Below, in pieces: positions 11,497 to 23,228 of a stretch of 64,000 bases of DNA. This DNA is from Zhengitettix transpicula (lineage: Eukaryota > Arthropoda > Insecta > Orthoptera > Tetrigidae). Where the stretch lies: NCBI GenBank assembly GCA_037074705.1, contig CM073596.1, forward strand, positions 12,146,501-12,210,500, written 5' to 3'. The first letter of the stretch is position 1, and every line of letters starts with the position of its first letter. The notes beneath the pieces were generated by a model. It did not search any database, was not told the origin of the DNA, and saw nothing but the letters and a program-made list of their open reading frames with translations. The position numbers were made by a program, and so were the translations under genes.

Positions 11497-11779
11497 TACT
11501 CGCTCTCTCTCTCTTTATATATACATATATATATGTAGTTTATACATATTAATTATATTAATATATATATATATATATATATCACACATATTATATATAT
11601 ATAATATTTATTAGATATATATTGTTTATTATTAATATATATTATTTATAATTAATATATACTATTAATAATATATATTATAATATATATAACATATATA
11701 TAAATATATATATTATAAATATCTGTATATATATATATATGTAATTAATAATATTTAATTAATATAATATAATATTTAA

Positions 11780-11820
<41 letters not shown>

Positions 11821-12085
11821 TATATATATATAATATTTATTATTAATATATAATTAATATAATTTATATATATATATATAAAATATTTATTATTAATATA
11901 TATATATACAGATATTAATAATATATAATTAATATAATATATATATATATATATTAATATATAATTAATATAATTTATATATATATATAATTTATATATA
12001 TATATATAATTTATATATATATTTATAATAATATATAATTTATATATATAACATTTATTTTATATATATATATATATATATGTAT
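11497..12085. repeat. AT-only low-complexity region
   Basis: A short (CT)n start (11503-11514) is followed by about 570 bases of TATA, TAATAT and ATTTATAT words with repeated short palindromes such as TTAATATATAATTAATATAA. No gene content. Confidence 0.9.
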
Positions 12086-13261
12086 ATTGTGAGATTCCAT
12101 ATGGTATTCGCCGATTTTGCGAGCGTTTCAGATTTTTTTCTGAAGATGACAGCGTTTATTCCCTCATTTCTTACCAACAATACGTGACGTGACATTGTTG
12201 CACATCCAGTTCCCAACGCTTTTCAAACAACAATTTAGAAAATAAATAATAATATATTTTTGCGAGCTTAATTCAAGCATGGAAAAAAAAATCAAGTATT
12301 TTATTTTATTTATTTAAATAAATGTAAATGATTTCTACATCTTTTTACCAATAACTTAGCGGGAGGTTTCTCTTTGGAGAATGAAAAAAATGATGCATTG
12401 AAATTTGCCATCCTTGTCTTCTATAAAAATTTTTTTTTTCTTCTTCTCTTTCGTAGTCCGAAACGTTAGGACGTGTTTTTTTCTGACCTTCAATAAATTT
12501 ATAGCTAATAACGATCCCAACATAATCATTCGTTTTTGAAACAATCGAAAAATTTATGAAACGGCACGCTAAATTGAGATTAAGACACGAAGTGACCCGG
12601 AACGGTCTATCATTCACCTAGGTTTCCAAGAGGGTACACAACGAAGCGTGAACGCGGACATTCAGGTCCACCATTTAACCCTTCGCGGAAGCTGATCGTC
12701 CGGATCAATCAACAGTTCTTCCGAGTCTTTATAGCCAGGACGGATATCAAACTCATTGAGGTACTGAATGGTGACTTTAATACACGATAATCGATTATTA
12801 AAGTGAAGTGTGGATCCCGTGTAAAACATTAACGAGTTCGAGTCTACAAGAAAAGAATGATTTGAATAAGAATTCAGTTAGATATACTATTTGTGTTTTT
12901 TGCTTGTTTTAGTTTGGTTTTATTATTAATAGTCTAATGAATATCATTTGGTCGTCTATGCAAACAATTCCGTTCATTGCCAACCTAGTAAAATAAAAAC
13001 CACTAATATTCTACTGTTTTAAAACTGTGTTTAATAGTGTTGACAAGTGCGATTGGCACCAGTGTCTGCCGCGAAGCTAATTTCCAAAATTGATTACAGG
13101 TTTTTGGTGGCGCCCAAACAAAGTTAAATTTAATTACTGAGAGGATTATTTTGTGTTTTTTGTGAATGAGTCAAGTTGTTAAAAATAAATACGTTAAATT
13201 CAATATTGATGGTACACTGTTTTTGTTTTGTGTTTGCCAACCTCAGCAAATATAAAATATA
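12086..13261. other. Unassigned stretch with possible degraded LTR segment
   Basis: I find no gene. Two overlapping minus-strand frames (12345-12617 and 12356-12544) share one AT-rich stretch and are not recognised. TTTTTGGTGGCGCCCAAACA near 13101-13120 resembles a retroviral-type primer-binding site. It also resembles TTATTGGTGGCCCCAAACGC inside the LTR-like copy at 4751, so 12800-13250 may be a diverged member of that family. Confidence 0.35.
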
Positions 13262-13789
13262 TGGTACTTTCGACCGATAGAGCATTAATTAACCAGCTAT
13301 AACATACAAAGAATTTTAATGCATCAATCCCAACAAAAAATACCTTCGAATTTCTTCTTAAATATACTCCTTGAGTATTGCAGGATATGATCGTCCCTCA
13401 ATTTACAGAAATTACTAAAGATTAAGTTGATGAAATCGTTAGCTAGATTCACAATGTAAGAAAATAGTCGCCATATTGGAGTCACTAATATTGCACGAAA
13501 ATTAACTTACATTTTCCGTAAGGATCGTAAAGTATTTCGTATTGTTTATAATTTACATTCGATGGAGTGTTGCTGAATATAATTATACTTTTTATTAAAT
13601 TTAAATATTTCTGATACAGGTAGTATTTCCTTGGTTCGTTGCGTAGTAACGTCTTTCTCTCACGTGACGTCATGGTATCTTGGTGCGCAGTAATTTAACT
13701 CATAATGATCAAGTTTATTAATTATAATTCTTTCCCCCGCTATGCTATGTTTTAAAGAATATTTTGTATAAAAATTAACGTAAATACAT
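13262..13789 (-). mobile_element. Helitron (H3), interrupted by a solo LTR; 3' end lost
   Basis: In minus orientation it shows the family blocks: CTTGAGTATTGCAGGATAT (13370), the rare CGCCATATTGGAGTCAC block (13469), TGACGTCA (13665-13672) and ACGTAAATACAT (13778-13789). At that point a solo LTR is inserted. The Helitron resumes at 14858 with ACATACATACAAATATACAT. The true 3' hairpin end is missing on the left side. Confidence 0.8.
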
Positions 13790-14857
13790 TGTAATGAACA
13801 ACTTGATGACGATTAATTTTCCCCACGTTGTGGTAGCCATTTATGTAATGATCAACAAGTAAGAGTTAATTAAAAGAAATGATTAATATTTAAAGTTTTT
13901 ATTTATTTTTTCTTAAAAATGCCATTATTAGCCCTATCTTTGTCCGCCTATCTTTGATCAAAATTTACAAAACTTTACTTTAATTATTTACAATTTATGT
14001 TGTTTTAGCGAATGCACATCAATATTTATAATCCAATCTGTTGAAAATCTCTTAATCTCATGGTCACTACTGGGTTTGATAATTGGAACACTATCAATGT
14101 ATAATGTGAATATTAACAATTCAAAATATAAAAAAATTTACCTAAAACAATATGAAAATAAGTAGAAAGAAAGCTGAACGAAATTAACTCTGACTCTATC
14201 CTTTTAATTATCGTTTACAAATTTATCAGAGTTTTGGTTACTCACGGATCGTCTGTCTGGCACCAGATCTCTCTCTTGTGTCTTGATAACTAACACACTA
14301 AAAAGCCATTTTTCGTTACACTGACTCTACTGCGTTTCAATTTTAATACACACGCTAGAATTTCTCGTCCTCAGCTATCTGGAACCTCGTATGAACCGCC
14401 CCCTCTGGTCTGCTAGTGGTTGTCGGTCGCTCAATGCGAAAATTGTTCCATCATCGTGAAGCAACATTTTGCTTCCCCGTTTGCAAATTGTTATGAAAAT
14501 CTCTCTGTACAACTATTTGCTTGCTTCCATACAGGAACTCGCGATTTGAAATTTATATTTGCAGACTTTACTGTTTGATACTGTATTATATCTCTCGTAC
14601 TCAGATTTTAGCCTCCTTCTCATCTTATTGCCGATTCCAGACTATAACTTCTCGTATGCAGATTTTTAGACTTTTTGTTTGATGCTCTCTCGGCCCAGGC
14701 TCCGTACAGACTGCCGTTCCTTTCGCGCTTTTTGACAAAGGAAAAGAACTCTCCGCCATTGTTTGCTTTGATAGCTCATGCCGCTACAATTCAATTTTTA
14801 TCCGCTACAATTTAATTTTATTAAAAACAATTAATGGCCTAATTAATTGGCATTACA
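13790..14857 (-). mobile_element. Solo LTR with 4-bp target duplication, nested in a Helitron
   Basis: It starts TGTAATGAAC at 13790 and ends GGCATTACA at 14857 (1068 bp). ACAT precedes it (13786-13789) and ACAT follows (14858-14861). Removing the element and one ACAT restores a continuous Helitron sequence, so this is a direct observation of target-site duplication. TG...CA ends and a 4-bp duplication are properties of LTR elements, especially Ty3/gypsy types that favour alternating pyrimidine-purine targets. The shared block TTTGATAATTGGAACAC near 14077 ties it to the other copies. Confidence 0.8.
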
Positions 14858-14896
14858 ACATACATACAAATATACATCCTTTATTATTATTATTAT
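14858..14896 (-). mobile_element. Helitron H3, 5' terminal piece beyond the LTR
   Basis: ACATACATACAAATATACAT then CCTTTATTATTATT corresponds to the reversed 5' end of the Helitron family. The last bases have become a TTA repeat, so the exact TC start is not preserved. Confidence 0.65.
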
Positions 14897-17330
14897 TCCC
14901 AATTTTCTCCAGCTTTTTTAACATTAATGAGCAACCATACGATAGATAAAATTGTAATTACGGAAATACTATTTCAGCGGCTTATAATAATTTGGTCAGA
15001 CGATTGGTTCTCATGATTCGCAAATATCATGCTTTTATATTTTTGTCGGACCCAGGCTGTTCCCAAAGATTCTCTTTTGTTTTAATTAAAAAAAAATACA
15101 ATCACTTACAACTCTCTAGTATTTACATATTTATCATATAATTAAATGATACACGCTCGATTAAATTATGTGGTATTTAAGTACTTGGACCATTGTCTGT
15201 GTAGTGTCTATAAATGAACAGTGTCAAATATAATTGCCCATTGAAGTTAGAGCTTTCTTTCCTACTTTGATTGATAGATCTTCGTATGCAGCTGCGCTTT
15301 CGAATCGTCGTCAGTACTTTCGCATAATTTTTCATTTCTTTTCATGGTGGTTTACATTTTAAGTCCTCTCCACGATGACTCTCTTCTGTGACGTTTAAGT
15401 TTCACGGAGATAATATTTTCAACGTGCTGAGATTATTGGCGTTTTGGTTCTTTAAAAAAAAGTCAAAAACGAAATACTCGTTGGAGGTTACGAGAGTAGC
15501 TAATCTTCTTTCCTTCACTTTTCCCTAGTGTCCCGACAGCTGATGTTCCCGAGTTTATCTCACGATATATACTGCAGTCAGCGATCCCTACCTAAGTCTC
15601 CTCGACGGTTAATCCAAGGCAATATATTTGTCTCGTACCGTAAATCTCGTGCCAGGCTACGCCATTAGGTCCCGTACCGGATCCCGTTGACCTCGCTTTC
15701 AACAAAATACAATATATACAAGAACAAATAATCATTTAGGGAATTAAGGTCGTCCACGGTGTCCTGGAGATGGACTGTACTGAGTCCATGGAACTGTAAC
15801 GAAGAAGCAAGTGCCAATATCCGGCTTCTGACGAGTTTTAATTGGATTTATTTTACTCATTCATTCCTTACCGATAATTAACTTTATTCTCAATTACCAA
15901 ATACCGCCGCCCCCTTCCCGGTCACACTAGCAATAAATTACTAATATCTCATCGAATCGAATTGGTTTATGAGCGTCATAACAATATACTTTCTAGATTA
16001 CAGGCTAGAATTACTTTTACATTTTTTTTAAAACGTAGGGTTTCGTTTCGACAGGATTGTAGATCAAATTCTATTTAATCACCAGTCGTTAAATATATAA
16101 TAACTTACTTTATATTTAAGATTTGAGTGTGCTTCAGTGGCCATACAGCGTAATGGTTGCATTAAACCATTTAGAACGGTGTATATGTTGAATTAAAATT
16201 CGTAATTGCATTGAAGTTCCAGGGATGGCGGAAAATCCAAACCCTGAAGAGGGAATAGCCTGAAATTCTAAAGATTACTAGTGGATAACAAGTTCATCGC
16301 AAAATCGAAGAATTATCCTACGAAGGAGACAGTTTTTTCTCCTTCAGAGTAACAGGCAACCTTTAATAGTATAGGAAGGGATTTGAAACGGTGAATGCGA
16401 AATGGTAGCGCAAAGTAAATATTTTAGATGCAGGTAAAACCCAAAATAAAATGAACCGAGGTGCTTTCAGGGAATAATGACCCGAGAGAGTAACGTTAGA
16501 ACTGATACGATTGTACAGTCAAGAAGATCCCTTACCCCAGTATGAAAACAAAAATAATTAATAGTGGGTGACGGAGAAAATATAAAAGAGTATATTGACG
16601 GGAGGTGTTTATAGCTGTTATTAAGAGTTAAGGAGAAGAGAGGAAATTTAGGAACAGGTCAGCTTTTGTAACTAACGCCGCACGCTGAATTCACCACATT
16701 TGAATGTTTAAGTGAGTTATAAAGCCGACGATTTTGTCATTTTATTAATAAAATTCTGTATAAAATCTGTTTGATTATATACTACACATTACCATTCGTG
16801 ACGCACCTTTAAACACGAGAGAATTAACACTGTGAATTATTTAAATTTTACAATTATTCGTATAAAACGGCAAATCTTATTAAAAAGAAATATTCTTTAT
16901 TATTACTTGATTTATTATTTATTGGAAGGAATATTCCATCGATTTGATCAGTGAATATTGCATCACATTTTAGTACTGATGTAAATTGGGGAATTTGGCT
17001 CTTAAGGGAATCGAATATTTTCTAGTTCTACATGCGCATACGCAGTATACCATTTCACCCTCTTACGCAATCGTAAACCTAAAAAAAACTCATTTTCGTG
17101 CTACAAATCTGAGAGAAAGTCGTGCGGCATAAGAAACGAAATAGTAATAAATTAGAACTATTCACTTATAATGAATCTTATTTTATAATAGTTTTTTTTT
17201 CAAAACAAAAATTATATTCGTTCGTTTTTGTTAAAATAAAAAAATCACAATCTAAGGCTATTTTAAAGAAAACAAAATTATTTTAGAGATGTCATTGAGC
17301 GAAAATCTACACCACGACCCTTGATACAAA
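14897..17330. other. Unassigned 2.4-kb stretch
   Basis: I found no ORF of note, no RNA gene and no recognised mobile-element end. It alternates AT-rich DNA with a few GC-richer words (15480-15800). It flanks the long-inverted-repeat element on its left side. Confidence 0.45.
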
Positions 17331-18310
17331 ACTGACAGAATGGAATTTTCTCAATATGCATTGCGTCATGGAGTGGAGTCTGGGATTCATTTCTGGAGTC
17401 TATTTACGTTCAGAAATATTATAAAACAAACTAAATAACAAGAACATCGATAAATATTTAAAACAACAATTATTGGGATTTAATCGCACTTGTCATCCTG
17501 TAAAAAGTGTCTCGGGAACACAAATTAAATTTTAAATTTATTTACCGTAGTATTGAAGCAGTTATTTCGGATTCTTGAAATTAAATAGGCTTTTAAATTA
17601 TAAATCTAGGTTTTTAGGAGCAAAAAAGGAGTACAAGGCCTTTCAAAGCAGCAAAATTCGATAAAACTACAAGATATTTACTTAGTCAACTCTAGGTAAT
17701 GCAACAGTAAACAATGTAGTATGCAATATACGTAAATATTAAGGCTCAACAAGTCAGGAAAAAACCTACAGTAGATTATTTGTGTTTGTATGTGAATAAT
17801 TTTTTTCTAAAATTTTTTATTTCGGTCGAATTTGACCATGAATAATTATTTCATATTTTTCTAGAATGGCAGATTATTTTCAGTTTCGTTAGTAATTACT
17901 CAATCACCTTTTACCCCTTTCCTCGAACAACTAATCTTTTCGCATTACGTACCTGTAGTAATAAGTTCAAGTGACAAGATTTCTAATAATTTTTTAAATT
18001 TAATTATTGTTCCAATAATTGGCAGACATTAATTTTTTATCACAGCATTGATTTAAGGGAAAAAGTAATTTTTGTCCTATATTTAATATACGATAATGTA
18101 TGTTTATGAAGAATTTTCTTTCTAAAATTTTTCATTTCGTCGCATTTTACCGTTAATATTCATTTTATATTTCCTAGAATGCCAGATTATTTTCAGTGTC
18201 GTATTTAAATTAAGAGGTCTAACGTAATGACCATTAATCTCTTGCGAATTGCGGTACCTACAGTAATAGGTTCAAGTGACAAGTACTGTTAAGTATTAAC
18301 GAGAAAATAA
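17331..18310 (+). repeat. Left arm of the long inverted repeat
   Basis: The terminal domain 17331-17780 is the inverted counterpart of 21280-21729; both hold a GGAGCAAAAAAGGAGTACAA word or its complement. It is followed by a subrepeat domain 17781-18310. There TTTCTAAAATTTTT recurs near 17803 and 18119, and AAGTGACAAG recurs near 17970 and 18272. Confidence 0.8.
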
Positions 18311-19570
18311 ATATTATTTTTTATAATAACTTTTGAGGTTAAGCACCAGGTTCAGATTTCTCGATGTTGACGGTTCTGCAGTCATTCTTCACCGCCGTCT
18401 TCCGTGAACAATTTATTAATAATATGTTACACCGGGAAAGCTTACATTCATTAAATATTCTTTTGATGCTGGCGATGGGAAACGTGTGGGGTATTGAGAA
18501 TATTAGTCTGAAAATGATATAAGAAAACATGCGACAGTTAGGAGTGATTAGGGGAACAGGATGCCTTTGATCTCCCGAATTGAGTGAATGATGGAGTAGT
18601 TGTCCGTCGTCCACATACTCAGTTACTAGAACCTTGACGGAATATCGAGGGACGCGGTGGGGCCAACTTGTTTCAGTTGAAAGGAAAATACAAATGGAGT
18701 ACAGCCTGAGGATCGTACCAGTAGTCTTGGTTGACGAGTTGCAACAAAGTTCACCAACGTCTGTGTTGTGGACATTCTTCGCAATCTTCGCATATGCCAA
18801 TAACGAGTGATAAAGAAGCTTTTCTTAAACTCTTATGGCAGGTTGTAAAAAGGAAGCGTCTTTTCCTAATCGTAGTTGTGAACGATTTTCAGTGATCTGC
18901 TGAGATATCTCCACTCAGATTATCCAATTTTCCCAAACAATAATTTGAAGTTCAGTTTAATAAATCCTTCAGATTATTCTTACACGATGAAAAGATAACA
19001 CAGGTCCCAATCGGAGTATATTTTATATAGTATCATACCAGGTATAGGCTTGAGAATGTAGCTTGTTGGCGAGCGGACCACCAAGCCTGATAATTGTTCA
19101 CGGTTGGAGCAAGCGAGGATTCCGAAGGAAGCGGTGGTTGAGAAAAAGAGAAGGGGAGAAGCTTACACTGGAGATAAGGCAGAACTGTGTGTGTTGTTAC
19201 GACCGTTGGACAGGCCGATAAGACGAAACACGAGCTCGCGTTGCCCGGCAACACGACGATAAATCGGGCACCGCGTTTAGCAGATATCACGAGCTGATTT
19301 TATTTGTAAACTCTTAGGAAAATCGTGGTTCTCCGACGCCAAAGATCAGATTACGGCAGCCCTCGCTATTTATTTGTGTTCGCGGAAAATTGCGGGAAGC
19401 TGCAAAAATAAAAGGGAAAAAATATTCTCGGACGCAACATTCCGGACACACACACACACACGGTCGCGTACGGAGGAAATGGTAAAAAAAACAAAAACAT
19501 GGTCATCCAATCGAGATCTGTTCCAAGTACAGCTGAATTCTCCACACGTGAGATCTGGTTGCTCAGCAGT
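18311..19570. other. Internal cargo of the long-inverted-repeat element, with a 153-codon frame
   Basis: This segment does not match either arm or any other repeat in the window and is less AT-rich. The minus-strand frame 18339-18800 (153 codons, starting MAYAKIAKNV) is among the longest in the window and not low-complexity. I recognise no domain, and it has no transposase signature that I can see. Smaller frames at 19033-19290 (minus) and 19374-19637 (plus) are likewise unassigned; a CA repeat lies near 19448-19463. It could be captured host DNA or the decayed transposase region. Confidence 0.35.
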
Positions 19571-19983
19571 GTTTTTTTTATGGTGTAAACAGGCTATGTA
19601 TAGGGTAATCCACATAGTGGCAACTCCCCTCTTATAGCATAGGAAAGGGATTCGAAAGGGTGGAGGAAGGTAGCCAAGGGTAACTAAGGCCCCCGGGCTA
19701 TGGTTTAAGGATCCTACCCAGCATTTGCCTAAAAGAAATGCAGGACAAACCCTAGGATAACCTGGATCAGGTAGGTCGGGCATTAGGTACTTGTCCCACG
19801 CCCTTCCGATAGCGCGAGTGGAGTTTGCTGTGGGGACGCAGCATTCCCTTCTCCGTGCATCGACTAGTTTAGGAGGCAGCTGGCCGACTATTCCAATGGG
19901 AATAGCGGACAACTCTTACCGTATGATCAAGGTCTGTGACCCCGGAACATACACATCTCAAAACAGGCCGAGGTGCCTCATTC
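19571..19983 (-). mobile_element. R retroposon copy 1 (5'-truncated)
   Basis: In minus orientation it ends in an A-rich tail (T run 19571-19579 on the plus strand). It carries the family blocks for GGCAACTCCCCTCTTATAGC (19618), GCCCCCGGGCTATGGTTTAA (19690), TAGGTCGGGCATTAGGTACT (19770) and GGAGGCAGCTGGCCGACTAT (19870). It abuts the right arm of the long-inverted-repeat element. A minus-strand frame (19370-19912) crosses it; its part inside R is shared with the other copies. Confidence 0.75.
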
Positions 19984-20029
19984 GGAGCTGGAGAAAACCA
20001 ATTCACGTTCAGAACCGTCTGTAGGTGCC

Positions 20030-21729
20030 AAATATTAAATATACGATAAAAAATGTTTTTATCCTTAAATCACAGCTGTGATAAAAAAATATAATCCGCC
20101 AATTATTGGAAAAATAATTATATTTAAAATATTATTCGTAAACCTGTCACCTGAACTTATTACTGCAGGTATCGTAATGCGCAAAAGATAAATGGTTCGA
20201 GGAAAAGGCTAAGTGGTGTCATTTAGTTACACCTTTTAATTTAAAATCGACACTGAAAATAATCTGGCATTCTAGAAATTATAAAAACAGATTAACGGTC
20301 AAATAAGATGAAATAAAAAATTTAAGAAATAAATTTTTCATCAATATTATCGTATATTAAATATACGATAAAAATATTTTTCCCTTCAATCATAGCTTTG
20401 ATAAAAAATTAAATTCTTCCAATTATTTGAACAATATTTATATTTAAAATATAATTAGAAAATCTGTCACTGCTGATAACGTAATACGAAAAAGATTGGT
20501 TTGGGAGAGGGGTAAGTGGTCATTGAGTTAGACCTCTTAATTTACATACGCCACTAAAAATTATCTGGCATTCTAGAAATTACAAAATAATTATAAAATA
20601 ATTAAATTAATAACGGTAAAATAAGACGAAATAACAAATTTTAGAATAAATATACTTCATAATCATCGTATATTAACTATACGGTAAAAAAATATTTTTA
20701 CCCTTGTGACAAAAAATTAAAATTGCCAATTATTGGATATTTATATTTATAATATAATTAGAAAATCAGTCACTTGTACTTATTTCTGCAGCTACCGAAA
20801 TCTGAAAAAGATTAATGATCATTGAGTTAGACCTTTTAATTAACATACGACACTGTAAAAAAACGCATTCTAGAAAATATATAATAGCAATTAACTGCCA
20901 AATACGACGAAATAAAAATTTAAAAAATAAAATTCTACATAAGCTTACATTATCGTATATTAAATAAATGATAAAAATTATTTTTAGTCTTCAATTATAG
21001 CTGTGATAAAAAAATTAATGTCTGCCAATTATTAGAACAATAATTATATTTAAAATATCATTAGAAATCTTGTCATTTGAACTTATTACTACAGGTACCG
21101 TATTGCGAAAAGATAAGTTGTTCGATGAAAGGGGTAAGAGGTCATTGAGTAATTTTCATACGAAACTAAAAATAATCTGGCATTCTAGAAAATATAAAAT
21201 AATTATTGATCGTAAATATCAACGAAATAAAAATTTTTAGAAAAAATTCTTCACATACAAACACTAATATTCTACTGTACGTTTTTTTCCTGACATTTTC
21301 AGCCTTAAGTTTTACCTATATTACATCCTAAATTGTTTACTGTTGCAGTGCCTAGCATCTGACTAATTAAATATCTTGTAGTCTTGTCGCATTTTGCTGC
21401 TTTGAAAGGCTTTGTACTCCTTTTTTGCTCCTGTAAAACTTAAATTTATAATAAAAACACCTATTTATTTTCAAGAATCCGAAATAAGCCTTTTCAACTG
21501 CTTCCATACTACTGTCAATAAATCTAAAATCTGATCCGTGGCCTCGAGACGCTTCTTACAGAATGTCAGGTGCGATTATATCCAAATAATTGTTGTTTTT
21601 TAATTGTGATCGATGTTCTTGTTATTTAATTTATTTTATAATATTTATAAATGTAAAGAGACTCCAGAAATGAATCCCAGACTCCACTCCATGACGCAAT
21701 GCATATTGGGAAAATTCCATTCTGCCAGT
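20030..21729 (-). repeat. Right arm of the long inverted repeat, with about four tandem subrepeats
   Basis: ATACGATAAAAA-type starts occur at about 20040, 20363, 20681 and 20968, giving periods of 322, 318 and 287. Each unit includes CTGGCATTCTAGAAA and GTCACTTGAACTTATT-like words. The terminal domain 21280-21729 ends ATTCCATTCTGCCAGT. All of it is inverted relative to the left arm at 17331-18310. Confidence 0.85.
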
Positions 21730-22028
21730 CGAGTCAACACGGAGGGTAGTCACCCCTCCGAGAAACAGGAAGGGTAAACTCCCCCATTACGCAGCGCAAA
21801 ACAGCCGTGTCACCTGTCGTGGAATCCAATCCAGGAACAGGGCTTTCAAATATCATTGTATTCAGTTTCACGATACATATTTTCCGTAAAATATGTCGTA
21901 GCAGTTTATATTCTGCAATATCAAAGCTGCAGTAATACTTATTGAATGAAAAGAGCGAGTATTTAATTTTTCTTAACATTTTAATTTATTTAGAATGAAT
22001 TGAGTTAAATTTTGTTTTATTTATTTCG

Positions 22029-22641
22029 TCAAGTTTTTATATTTATCTGTTAAAACGTAATCATTACAATATTTATATTCTATTCATGTTTGTATAAATA
22101 ATTATGTGACTATACTTTTAAATATTTTTCTGTATCACTATAGAAGTATGAGAACAATAATTTTAAAATTTTGTTAAATAACTTTTTTTATAAAAATCTT
22201 TACTTTGTCCCTGATTCTCTCCGTTTTTGGAAGTTACCGTATACTCTAAAACACTGTTATTATCTCAAATTATCAAAGTTCTCTCTTTATATATCGTTCC
22301 CCCACTTGGAGAAACGTCATCCACTTTTCCCATGTGAACTAACGCGGCGAAGCCGACGATAAATCCCCAACACTGTTTTTTTTTTGGTTTCTAAAGCAAA
22401 CCATTATTTTTATATATCTGGAAGATTTATGACGGTAGGCACCTTCCATTTGCACTTTAACTTACTTTACCCTTTTCTTAGGCGACACAATGAAGAAAGT
22501 ACTCGATATTGACACGGTGAACAGAATTTCATGCCCGTAAACAAAAAGATGATCAGTCTTTGTTTAAAATACTACTACTACTACTAATAATAATAATTAT
22601 AATAACTCGTAAAATTCTATGTCATTCGATTATGAGCTTTT
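22029..22641 (+). repeat. 613-bp tandem duplication, unit 1
   Basis: Starting GTCAAGTTTTTATATTTATC at 22029, this unit is repeated head to tail from 22642. Shared words include TTTGGAAGTTACCGTATAC, GAGAAACGTCATCCAC, TTTATGACGGTAGGCACCTT and AAAGATGATCAGTCTTTGTT. A 63-codon frame (22171-22362) in it has a longer, diverged counterpart in unit 2, so it is unlikely to be conserved coding. Confidence 0.9.
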
Positions 22642-23228
22642 GTCAAGTTTTCATATTTATCTGTAAAAACGGAATCATTACAATATTTATATTCTATTCA
22701 TGTTTGTATTAACAATTATTTGACAATACTTTTAAATATTTTTCTCTATCACTATAGAAGTATAAGGACAATTACTTTAAAATTTTGTTAAATACTTTTT
22801 TTTATAAAAATCTTTACATTGTCCCTGATTATCTCCGGTTTTGGAAGTTACCGTATACACTAAAACACTGTTATTATCTCAAATTATCACAGTTCCCTCT
22901 TTATATATCGTTACCTCTCTTGGAGAAACGTCATCCACGTGGTCTAGCGCGGCGAAGGTGTTTCTGGACAGATCCCCAACTCTGGGGTTTTTCGGTTACT
23001 AAAGCAAACCATTATTTTGAAACATCTGGGAGATTTATGACGGTAGGCACCTTGCATTTGCACTTTAACTTACTTTATACTTTTCTTAGGCGACACATTG
23101 AAGAAAGTAGTCGATGTTGACACAGTGAACAGAATTTCATGCTCGTAAACCAAAAGATGATCAGTCTTTGTTTATAATAATACTACTAATAATAATTGTA
23201 ATAAATCGTACAATTCTATGTCATTCGA
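22642..23228 (+). repeat. 613-bp tandem duplication, unit 2
   Basis: Starts GTCAAGTTTTCATATTTATC and ends at CATTCGA (23222-23228), where the similarity to unit 1 stops. It has about 5-10 percent visible differences and short indels relative to unit 1. A 111-codon frame (22785-23120) lies in it; unit 1 breaks this frame, so I do not call a gene. Confidence 0.9.

Larger units (their letters stand above)
17331..21729. mobile_element. Long terminal-inverted-repeat (foldback-like) element, about 4.4 kb
   Basis: The left end reads ACTGACAGAATGGAATTTTC and the right end, reverse-complemented, reads ACTGGCAGAATGGAATTTTC. From there both arms continue together through AATATGCATTGCGTCATGGA, then a block of about 450 bases, then roughly 315-bp tandem subrepeats (fewer than 2 in the left arm, about 4 in the right). 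The arms are about 980 and 1700 bp and enclose about 1.7 kb of different sequence, including a nested R retroposon. No transposase is recognised. I could not find a convincing target duplication (ACAAA left, CGAGT right). Long arms made of internal repeats are typical of foldback elements; the superfamily is unknown. Confidence 0.75.
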
